Of a stretch of DNA of 23,382 nucleotides, positions 14,851-21,904 are shown piece after piece. The translations under genes and the position numbers were made by a program. Below the pieces are notes generated by a model that was not told the origin of the DNA, made no database searches, and saw only the letters and a program-made list of their open reading frames with translations. Position 1 is the first letter of the stretch, and the number at the start of each line of letters is the position of its first letter. Source of the stretch: JAWOGN01 sp046496815 (lineage in GTDB: Bacteria > Desulfobacterota > DSM-4660 > Desulfatiglandales > Desulfatiglandaceae); the NCBI GenBank assembly GCA_046496815.1, contig JAWOGN010000295.1, positions 1 through 23,382 of the forward strand. Reading direction: 5' to 3'.

Positions 14851-16194
14851 ATGAGTGATGAAATATTGATCATCGGTGCAGGCATTGCGGGAATCAATTG
14901 CGCTTTGAATGCTGCCAAGTATGGAGCAAAGGTCTACCTGGTGGATGACACGCCCAGCATCGGAGGCATGATGGCAAGACTGGACAAAACATTCCCCACG
15001 AATGACTGTTCCATCTGCATCGAAGCGCCCCAGATGTACGAGGTGGATAATCATCCCAACATCGAGATCCTCACCAACACGGAGGTTCGAAAAGTCAAAA
15101 AAGGCAACGGCGTCTTCAAAGTCAGGCTTGTAAAGAAGGCTCGGTTTATTGACGAGGAGAAGTGCACCGGCTGCGGCGCCTGTATCGAAGCGTGTCCGGT
15201 AACCCTTCCCGATGAGATGGATGGCAAGATCGGCGGCACCCGGAAACTGGTCTTCATGGCCTTTCCTCAGGCCGTTCCAAACGTGGCGGTGCTTGACCCG
15301 GACTGCCGATTCGGGAAGATGCGCGAACAGGGGGCCTGTGTCGGAGGATGCGTCGTGGATTGCAGCCAGTGCCGGGAATGCCCGATCGCACTCTGTGTTC
15401 AGGCCTGCCAAAAAGAAGGAAAGGACGCGGTGCGTCTTTGGCAATCCAACAAAAACATAAACCTGGAAGTGAAGAGTATCGTTGTGGCTTCCGGTATTCA
15501 GGATGCAGTGCCACCCCAGGGCCTGCACGGGTATGGAATCCATGAGAACGTCATTACCAACCTTCAATTCGAAAGGCTGATGAATGCCGGGGGTCCGACG
15601 GCCGGGCAGATCATAAGACCGTCGGATAACCGGCATGCCAAAAAGATTGCCTGGTATCAATGTGCGGGCCGGGGACTGAGCAACGGAGTGCCTTATTGCT
15701 CGAAGGTATGCTGTATGATCGCTGCAAAGCAGACGATCATCACCAAGGAACATGATGCCTCGGTGGAAACCACCATATTTTATAATGACCTCAAAGCCTA
15801 CGGAAAAGGCTTCTGGGATTTCTACAAGAAAGCGAATGAAAACGGGGTCGCATATGTCAGGGCCAGGCCTTATGATGTGTTTGAAGACCCCGAAACCAAG
15901 AACTTAACCGTCCGCTATGAAGACCTGGAATCGGGAGAACTGAGAGAAGTGGAGGTGGAACTGCTCGTGCTCTCCACCGGACTGGTCCCGAGCGACAGGA
16001 ACCAGAGGCTGGCGAAGGTTTTGAGAATCGAATTGGATCACCTCGGGTTTTTCAAAGAAAGGGACCCACTGATGGCGCCATTGGAGACCCATGTTGACGG
16101 AATTTATCTTTGCGGCGGTGCGACAGGTCCCATCGACATCGCTGAATCCGTCGTTCAAGCTTGCGCAGCCGGCATGAAGGCGATATTGCATTGA
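14851..16194 (+). CDS. HdrA-like FAD/[4Fe-4S] flavoprotein (short form)
   Basis: A 447-residue cytoplasmic HdrA-family flavoprotein. FAD loop GAGIAGI is at 9-15, the HdrA signature GGMMARLDKTFPTNDCSIC at 38-56, and one ferredoxin motif at Cys105-108-111-115 (CTGCGACIEACP). A further cysteine-rich stretch covers 152-186 (Cys152, 163, 167, 171, 174, 177, 182, 186), then YCSKVCCM at 282-289, and a C-terminal FAD segment IYLCGGATGPIDIAESV near 418-434. It lacks the long HdrA N-terminal domain and the second ferredoxin motif of the next gene, so it resembles the smaller partner in paired HdrA/QmoA-like systems. The ATG at 14851 has GAGG seven bases upstream. It is 34 bases before the HdrA-MvhD fusion, with which it probably forms a complex. 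Confidence 0.9.
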   Translation: MSDEILIIGAGIAGINCALNAAKYGAKVYLVDDTPSIGGMMARLDKTFPTNDCSICIEAPQMYEVDNHPNIEILTNTEVRKVKKGNGVFKVRLVKKARFIDEEKCTGCGACIEACPVTLPDEMDGKIGGTRKLVFMAFPQAVPNVAVLDPDCRFGKMREQGACVGGCVVDCSQCRECPIALCVQACQKEGKDAVRLWQSNKNINLEVKSIVVASGIQDAVPPQGLHGYGIHENVITNLQFERLMNAGGPTAGQIIRPSDNRHAKKIAWYQCAGRGLSNGVPYCSKVCCMIAAKQTIITKEHDASVETTIFYNDLKAYGKGFWDFYKKANENGVAYVRARPYDVFEDPETKNLTVRYEDLESGELREVEVELLVLSTGLVPSDRNQRLAKVLRIELDHLGFFKERDPLMAPLETHVDGIYLCGGATGPIDIAESVVQACAAGMKAILH

Positions 16195-16228
16195 GGGTGG
16201 GTGTTTTGAAAAAGGTGAGGATCATTCA

Positions 16229-18364
16229 ATGAACGGTGAGGAGATTCGGGTCGGTGTATTTGTCTGTGATTGTGGGTCGAACATCGCCGGGGTGGTGAAT
16301 GTACCGGAGGTGGTCAACTATGCCAAAGGACTCAAAAACGTTGTCTTCGCCGATGAGGGCAAATGGTCATGTTCCGTGGACTATCTCGCCCGACTCCAGG
16401 AGTCCATTAAGGAGCATCACATTAACCGGGTCGTCATCGCATCGTGCACACCCAGGACGCATGAGCCGCTTTTCAAGAATACCGTCAAGGAAGCAGGATT
16501 AAACCCATATCTGCTCGAATTTGTAAGCATCCGGGAACAGGTTTCCTGGGTGCACATGAGTCAGCCGGAGCTTGCCACGGAAAAGGCAAAGGACCTTATC
16601 AAGATGGGTGTCGCCAAAGCCGCACTTCTTGAGGAGGGTGAGGAGATCCGACTTCCGGTCGGCACCGACTGTCTGGTCGTCGGTGGCGGGACGGCCGGCA
16701 TGACGGCGGCGCTCAGTGTTGCGGAACAGGGATTCAAGGCCATCATCGTGGAAAAAGAACCCCGGCTGGGCGGCATCCTGAACAAGGTGGCAACCGTCTC
16801 CCACGAACATGCGGAAATGCCGGCGGAAGAAATCGTCACGGCGAAGAGAAAAGCGGTGGAATCCCACGCCAACATCAGCACGTATACAAGTACCGAAATT
16901 GAAAAGATTGAAGGTTACATCGGTAATTACAAGGTGAAGCTCAAACCCGATGGGGACGGAGCAGGTGAAGCGCTCAACATCTCAACCATTGTCGTGGCCA
17001 CGGGTATGAGAGAGATCGAGCCCGTTGGCCGCTTTGAGTACGGCGATGACCCTCGCGTGGTCACCCAGCTCCAACTGGAAGGGTTGATCCGGACCTGGAA
17101 CGCGGAAAGGGACCGTGGAAATGGGCAAAGCGCTGATTTCAAGTTGAATCTTCCAACCGGGGACGCCGCATCCCCCATACGTCAAGTGGTAGTGATTAAC
17201 TGTGTGAATTCAAAAAACGAAACTCGCGGATGTTGCACCATCGGCTGCCCCATATCCGTCAAGAATGCGCTGGCGCTCAAAAGGCTGGACGGAAATATCC
17301 ATGTGAAAATCCTTTACAGAGACCTGAGTATGGTGAGGGAGGAGCACTTTCACTTGGATGCCGCCAAGGCGGCGGGCGTTAAATTTATAAGGTTTCCGGA
17401 TGCCCGTTATCCGGAAGTGACCCATTCAGACGGCCGTCTCATTGTCGGCGTTTATGACATCCTCCTGGGGCGGGAATTTGAATTGCCCGCTGATCTGTTG
17501 GTGCTGACAACCGCTTTTGAAGGGGACGAAACGGTCGAAAAAGTCAAAGGACTTCTCAAGGTGTCCGCCAATGCCGATGGGTTTTTTCAAGAGGCGCATG
17601 TAAAACTGGGTCCCGTGGAATTTGCCACGGACGGGATTTCCCTCTGTGGTTGTGCAAAATCCCCCAAGAGTTTCAAAGAAAGCTGTGAAGAGGGAATGGG
17701 TGCCGCCATGAAGGCCTCCATACCCATGAAAAAGGGATATGTGGAGGCGGAAGGCATTGTGGCCGATATTGATCTGACCCATTGCAACAACTGCGGACTA
17801 TGTTACAAGCGATGTCCCTACAGCGCCATCCGGTTAAATGAGAACAAAGAACCCGTCGTCATCAAAGCGCTCTGTAAAGGGTGTGGCCTGTGCGCGGCGG
17901 ACTGTCCAAAGGCTTGCATTACCATTGTCCATTATTCGGACGAACAGGTGCTTGCCCAGGTGGAAGCGGCCTTAGAGGAAAACCCCGGGGAGAAAATTAT
18001 TGGTTTTGTATGCCACTGGTGTGCATTGGGGGGGGTGGACATGGCAGGTGTAAGCCGACTCCAGTATCCTCCGAACGCCCGCCTGATCCGTGTGATGTGT
18101 ACGGCACGCGTGTCCATCAAGATGATCGAGCGCGCCTTCGAGTTGGGCGCCGCCGGCGTTCTGGTCGCGGGATGCGAATTCCCGACCTGCCACTACATCA
18201 CCGGCAACTATGCAGCGGAAACCCGCTTGAAACGCACCCGAAGGAAGTTGGCCAAAAAAGGATACGATCCGGATAAACTCTGGAATACCTGGTGTTCGGC
18301 GGCAGACGGGCCAAAGTTTGCCGACACAATGAGGGATATGGTGAAAACCCTTGGCCTTGAATAA
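16229..18364 (+). CDS. hdrA: HdrA-MvhD fusion flavoprotein
   Basis: A 711-residue fusion. Residues 1-135 are the HdrA N-terminal domain (VFVCDCGSNIAG, WSCS with Cys48, ASCTPRTHEP with Cys73). FAD loop VGGGTAGM is at 151-158, and a cysteine-rich segment C325...C335-C336-C340 corresponds to the HdrA core. Two ferredoxin motifs follow (Cys519-529 and Cys549-559). Residues 590-711 are an MvhD/FlpD-type [2Fe-2S] domain: CHWC at 595-598, MCTARV with Cys624 and GCEFPTCHY with Cys649 and 654. HdrA is the flavin site of electron bifurcation in methanogen heterodisulfide reductase; MvhD normally links it to a hydrogenase or formate dehydrogenase. Fusions like this also form QmoB. The equivalent BamF-type Sec position is Cys here. 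GTGAGG lies about eight bases before the ATG. Confidence 0.93.
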   Translation: MNGEEIRVGVFVCDCGSNIAGVVNVPEVVNYAKGLKNVVFADEGKWSCSVDYLARLQESIKEHHINRVVIASCTPRTHEPLFKNTVKEAGLNPYLLEFVSIREQVSWVHMSQPELATEKAKDLIKMGVAKAALLEEGEEIRLPVGTDCLVVGGGTAGMTAALSVAEQGFKAIIVEKEPRLGGILNKVATVSHEHAEMPAEEIVTAKRKAVESHANISTYTSTEIEKIEGYIGNYKVKLKPDGDGAGEALNISTIVVATGMREIEPVGRFEYGDDPRVVTQLQLEGLIRTWNAERDRGNGQSADFKLNLPTGDAASPIRQVVVINCVNSKNETRGCCTIGCPISVKNALALKRLDGNIHVKILYRDLSMVREEHFHLDAAKAAGVKFIRFPDARYPEVTHSDGRLIVGVYDILLGREFELPADLLVLTTAFEGDETVEKVKGLLKVSANADGFFQEAHVKLGPVEFATDGISLCGCAKSPKSFKESCEEGMGAAMKASIPMKKGYVEAEGIVADIDLTHCNNCGLCYKRCPYSAIRLNENKEPVVIKALCKGCGLCAADCPKACITIVHYSDEQVLAQVEAALEENPGEKIIGFVCHWCALGGVDMAGVSRLQYPPNARLIRVMCTARVSIKMIERAFELGAAGVLVAGCEFPTCHYITGNYAAETRLKRTRRKLAKKGYDPDKLWNTWCSAADGPKFADTMRDMVKTLGLE

Positions 18365-18397
18365 CAGCGAATGGACGAATTTTGGAGCTGAATCGAT

Positions 18398-20164
18398 ATG
18401 AACGGAAAAACGGTGCCGGCTGAAAAATTTGGCGATGTGAGAATGTTCAAGAGCTGTGAGCAATGTGGGTGTTGCAGCTCCGCCTGCCCGATCACCGGCG
18501 TAGACGGGTTTAACATCCGGCGAATCCTCAGGCATGTGGAATTGGATTTGGTCGAGGAAATCGCCCACACGCCTTTCCCATGGGCGTGCACCACGTGCGG
18601 CAGGTGTGAGGGGGTCTGTCCCAATGGTATCACAATTCTAGACATCATCCGGCCGCTTCGGTCCATGTCCCCCGGGGAATTCGTTCCAGATGGGGCCCCT
18701 TGCATCCGGGCTTGCCCGGGCAACATAGACATTCCAGGATACGTGAGACTTATCGCTCAGGGAAAGCCCAGAGAAGCCTGTGAACGCATCCGGGAGCAGG
18801 TGCCGTTCCCGGGGATCTTGGGCCGGGTGTGTACCCATCCCTGTGAAGAAAAATGCAGAAGGAAAGAAGTAAACGCACCCATCTCCATTTGTGCACTGAA
18901 ACGGTTCGCCGCGGACAAAACGGAAGATATATTCGAGGAGACCCTGAGGGTGGAAGCCGATACCGGTCGCAAAACGGCAGTGATCGGTGCGGGGCCGGCA
19001 GGATTGACGGCTGCCTTTTATCTCAGGAAAAAAGGGCATGCGGTTACCATCTTCGAGAAAAAAGCCAAGCCCGGTGGGATGATGCGGTATGGAATTCCTT
19101 ACTATCGCTTGCCTGAAGATGTGCTGGATAAAGAGATTAACCGGTTGCTGAGCGCCGGAATTGAGTTAAGAACAAACAAGCGGTTCGGCGAGGATTTCCA
19201 TTTAACGCAGTTACAGGCAGAGGGTTTTGAATCTGTTTTCATCGCAATGGGTCTTCCCCAGAGCAGAAAGATAGAACTGGAAGGCGTCCAATTGCAGGGT
19301 GTTTCTTGGGGCGTTGAATTTCTCACCGAGGTGGCGGAGAAAAAACCAATCGAAATGAAGGAGAAAGTCCTGGTCGTCGGGGGCGGCAATGTCGCGGTCG
19401 ATGTTGCCCTCACCGCGCTGCGTATCGGGGCCAAGGAGGTTACTATGGCCTGCCTGGAGAGCCGGCAAGAGATGCCTGCCAATCCATGGGAGGTGGCGAT
19501 GGCGCTTGAGGAAGGCGTGAAATTGATGCCGTCCCGCGGCCCCACGCGCATCATCGGCGAGAACGGGAGCGTTGCGGGGGTCGAGCTGGTGAGATGCACC
19601 GCCGTCTTCGACGACGGGGGCAATTTCTGCCCGACATTCGATGATAAGACCGAAACGGTTGGGACGGATCAGGTCATCCTGGCCGTCGGCCAGACGACGG
19701 ATCTGTCATGTTTCGACGGGGAGCAGGCGTGCAGTTTCGAAAAAGATTTGATAGCGGTCAATCCGGAAACCCAGGAAACCGATATGCCCGGGGTCTTTGC
19801 CGGCGGTGATGTGTCCAATGGACCCGGGACGATCATTGAGGCGATTGCAGCCGGAAAGAGAGCCGCCGACGCCATCGACAGATTCTTGGGAGGGGAGGGA
19901 ATAATCGAAGACTCGGGGAGGCGGAAGCCGGAAGGCGAAACTATCGGCCTTGATCTGCAGAATTATGACGGAAAGCGGGAGAAGGGATTTGCAGACCTGG
20001 GACGCGTTGCGTTTCCCACAGTGCCCGTTTCGGAACGATTCCACAATTTTTGCGAAGTCGACCGCTGTTTCAGCGACGAAGACGCCATTCGGGAGGCAAA
20101 GCGATGCCTTGAATGTGACCTGGAACTCATTTTGGGGAGAGGCGGCAAGCTTGATTCCGCTTAA
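18398..20164 (+). CDS. HdrC-GltD fusion: Fe-S adapter joined to an FAD-NAD(H) oxidoreductase
   Basis: A 588-residue fusion. Residues 1-90 are HdrC-like with two [4Fe-4S] motifs, Cys20-23-26-30 and Cys64-67-70-74. Residues 100-588 are a GltD/NfnB-type module: cysteines 102, 106, 145, 149 and 153, FAD loop GAGPAGL at 197-203, dinucleotide loop GGGNVAVD at 328-335, GGDVSNGPGTIIEA in the FAD-closing region and a CLEC tail near the C-terminus. Where NADPH enzymes of this group usually have YRR, this protein has CLESRQEMP at 352-360, which favours NADH. In Hdr and Qmo systems HdrC hands electrons to HdrB or to a membrane HdrE; here the pyridine-nucleotide module takes that place. It is the last gene of the operon, 33 bases after the HdrA-MvhD gene. 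Confidence 0.92.
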   Translation: MNGKTVPAEKFGDVRMFKSCEQCGCCSSACPITGVDGFNIRRILRHVELDLVEEIAHTPFPWACTTCGRCEGVCPNGITILDIIRPLRSMSPGEFVPDGAPCIRACPGNIDIPGYVRLIAQGKPREACERIREQVPFPGILGRVCTHPCEEKCRRKEVNAPISICALKRFAADKTEDIFEETLRVEADTGRKTAVIGAGPAGLTAAFYLRKKGHAVTIFEKKAKPGGMMRYGIPYYRLPEDVLDKEINRLLSAGIELRTNKRFGEDFHLTQLQAEGFESVFIAMGLPQSRKIELEGVQLQGVSWGVEFLTEVAEKKPIEMKEKVLVVGGGNVAVDVALTALRIGAKEVTMACLESRQEMPANPWEVAMALEEGVKLMPSRGPTRIIGENGSVAGVELVRCTAVFDDGGNFCPTFDDKTETVGTDQVILAVGQTTDLSCFDGEQACSFEKDLIAVNPETQETDMPGVFAGGDVSNGPGTIIEAIAAGKRAADAIDRFLGGEGIIEDSGRRKPEGETIGLDLQNYDGKREKGFADLGRVAFPTVPVSERFHNFCEVDRCFSDEDAIREAKRCLECDLELILGRGGKLDSA

Positions 20165-20240
20165 GCCGGCCTCACCCCATTTGAATGCCGACGGGAATCA
20201 GTTCCCAAAGGCAAAGCGATTCTTTTTATGGAAGCCATCC

Positions 20241-20364
20241 TTGATGCGTTCGTAAAAAGTCGTCACCCCGCTGAAAAACAGGGTCCAGACACTCCTTATG
20301 TGACTGAAAAGACTGGATTCCGGTCTACACCGGAATGACGGAAAATGGTGATCGAGGCCATCAA
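20241..20364. mobile_element. MITE-like dispersed repeat with imperfect terminal inverted repeats
   Basis: TTGATGCGTTCG (20241-20252) and CGAGGCCATCAA (20353-20364) are inverted copies agreeing at 9 of 12 positions, bounding 124 bases that code for nothing. Inside, ATTCCGGT (20317-20324) and ACCGGAAT (20329-20336) form a perfect eight-base stem around CTAC. CGTAAAAAGTCGTCACCCCG and GGATTCCGG...CCGGAATGACG wording is common in non-autonomous repeats of Desulfobacterota. No target duplication is obvious. The hairpin may also slow read-through from the Hdr operon. Confidence 0.55.
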
Positions 20365-20721
20365 AATTGGTTATCTAATAAATATCATCCCGTTTGATTT
20401 GCGTCAACAAATGCAATTTGCTGTTTTCGTATGCTTTCTGTTACGGACGGCGCCGGGTTCCGATAGTTAGTGTGAAAGAGACTTGAGGAAAAATCGAAAG
20501 CGAGAAGGGGCTGGTAATGATAGGATACGGTTCAATTTGGAATCAGCAAGTATGTCTGATGACATAGGCGGAAGTGACATAACGGAGGCAGCATTTGGTT
20601 AGCTAAATTCTGTTGACTGGACAGCAGGGTTTGCTGAAATAAGTGTGAGAAAACGATAAAATCCAAGGAAGAGGCCAGAAAAAAGCGTAGATGAAAGGGA
20701 TTGTAGAGGTTTTACAAAATA

Positions 20722-20799
20722 GTGATAGCACGAAGGGAAGGAGATTTGTATACTATTGAAGGAATAGATGATCCGAAGGTTTTTGAACGGACAAAGTGA
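20722..20799 (+). CDS. Tentative short open frame (25 aa) ahead of the glycosyltransferase gene
   Basis: A GTG-initiated frame reads VIARREGDLYTIEG then IDDPKVFERTK and stops three bases before the next ATG. A GGAAGGAG ribosome-like site (about 20736-20743) fits an internal TTG at 20746 better than the GTG. The composition looks protein-like and not random, so it may be a leader peptide or a remnant of a lost gene. A chance frame is equally possible. Confidence 0.2.
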   Translation: MIARREGDLYTIEGIDDPKVFERTK

Positions 20800-20802
20800 A
20801 GA

Positions 20803-21573
20803 ATGGAGAATTTGGATCGAGTTAACATTCTGGGCGTCGGAATTAGTGCGGTTACGCTTGCGAAAGCGGTTGCGCAGATGGCGACTTGGATAGAGCACGG
20901 ATCACATCATTACGTAAATCTTTGTACCGTCCACACGGTGATGGAATGCCGACAGGATCCGGAATTAAAAAGAATGGTGAACAAAAGCGGTATGGCTGCG
21001 CCGGACGGGATGCCGCTTGTATGGCTGGGAAAATATCAGGGGAAGAGACGCATAAGGAGAGTCTATGGCCCGGATCTGATGCTGGCCTTTTGTGAGTATT
21101 CGGTGGAAAAGGGTTATGGGCACTTCTTTTATGGCGGTGGGCCTGGCATTGCAAAGGAGTTGGCGACAAAGTTGGAATGTCGGTATCCTGGATTGCGTGT
21201 TGCCGGTTTCCATTCTCCGCCTATACGACCAGTGGGTGGAATGGAAGAGCGATCTGTCATTGAGGCGATTAATTCGACGAACCCTGACGTGATTTGGGTC
21301 GGATTGGGAACGCCCAAACAAGATTACTGGGTAGCGCAGCATCGACCTTTGATAAACGCACCGGTACTTGTGTGCGTCGGGGCCGCCTTTGATTTCCTCA
21401 CAGGGACGGTCCCGCAGGCCCCAACCTGGATGCAGCGGTGTGGCCTTGAATGGCTTTTTCGTCTGATCCAGGAGCCTCGACGTCTGGCGTATCGGTATTT
21501 GGTATACAACCCGCTTTTCGCGGTTTATGCCTTCATGCAGGTTGTTGGGCTGCGCCGATACTCACTCTCTTGA
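20803..21573 (+). CDS. WecG/TagA/CpsF family (GT26) glycosyltransferase
   Basis: A 256-residue cytoplasmic, membrane-peripheral glycosyltransferase that typically adds N-acetylmannosamine or an N-acetylmannosaminuronate-type sugar to an undecaprenyl-diphosphate-linked acceptor in polysaccharide assembly. Family marks in order: VNILGVGISAVT at 7-18, AAPDGMPLVW at 65-74 with the probable catalytic Asp68, RVYGPDLM at 86-93, FFYGGGPGIA at 108-117, GLGTPKQDYW at 167-176, VGAAFDFLTGTV at 192-203, and GLEWLFRLIQEPRRLAYRY at 214-232. Full length for the family. The ribosome site is modest (GTGAAG just upstream). It lies 331 bases before a phosphoglycosyltransferase gene in the same orientation, marking the edge of an exopolysaccharide locus continuing past the window. 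Confidence 0.93.
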   Translation: MENLDRVNILGVGISAVTLAKAVAQMATWIEHGSHHYVNLCTVHTVMECRQDPELKRMVNKSGMAAPDGMPLVWLGKYQGKRRIRRVYGPDLMLAFCEYSVEKGYGHFFYGGGPGIAKELATKLECRYPGLRVAGFHSPPIRPVGGMEERSVIEAINSTNPDVIWVGLGTPKQDYWVAQHRPLINAPVLVCVGAAFDFLTGTVPQAPTWMQRCGLEWLFRLIQEPRRLAYRYLVYNPLFAVYAFMQVVGLRRYSLS

Positions 21574-21904
21574 CGAGAATCAAACATGAATGGTGTTACC
21601 GACCAGCGACCCCCGGGTCAATACGCATGAGGCAAACGCTTGGCGATGCTGGTCAGGGGTTTTCACGGATTGTTTCGATTGTTATGAAGCTGAAGGGAAG
21701 GCTCCTTGATATGCATGTACTTCAAGATCCGGATTTAGACTCAGGTATTGAGTTCCGCATGGGGCAGTTTGATACGCGGCATTTCGTGGGAAGACAGATC
21801 AAGGGCTTTCACCTTCGAATCCTGGTTGGCAGATGGGAGCGGGTGCGGCCATGTCAAGGGATGTAGCCCTCCATCCGTCATTTTCTATTCTGGATGCATA
21901 ATTG
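21574..21904. other. 331-base gap between the two exopolysaccharide genes
   Basis: No gene can be supported. A plus-strand frame of about 79 codons (ATG 21627 to 21866) has no recognisable family and no clear ribosome site. On the minus strand the same DNA reads as protein-like pieces broken by several stops, so it might be a decayed fragment. No terminator-like hairpin with a T run was found. Confidence 0.5.

Larger units (their letters stand above)
20165..20802. other. Intergenic region between the Hdr operon and exopolysaccharide genes
   Basis: A 638-base stretch with no recognisable gene. It contains a MITE-like repeat (20241-20364), a tentative 25-codon frame just before the next gene (20722-20799) and an isolated TATACT (20749-20754) without a matching -35. 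From about 20390 the composition becomes richer in A and T and in purines on the plus strand than the Hdr genes, marking a change of genomic neighbourhood. No canonical Rho-independent terminator (GC stem plus T run) is seen after 20164. Confidence 0.7.

Noticed and set aside
14743..15753. 336-codon minus-strand open frame
   Set aside because: Antisense to the HdrA-like gene, whose plus-strand translation carries clear FAD and Fe-S motifs; the antisense product resembles nothing.
14851..20164. Canonical QmoABC or Bam class II benzoyl-CoA reductase electron-transfer module
   Set aside because: There is no membrane HdrE domain, the HdrA-MvhD protein has a full HdrA N-terminus unlike QmoB as I remember it, and no BamB/BamC or Sec-containing BamF is present.
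20618..20635. Sigma54 promoter (GG...GC) before the exopolysaccharide genes
   Set aside because: TGG and TTTGC are present, but GG and GC are 12 bases apart where 10 are required.
21627..21866. 79-codon plus-strand gene between the two exopolysaccharide genes
   Set aside because: No ribosome site, no recognisable domain, and composition not clearly coding; kept only as a note in the gap entry.
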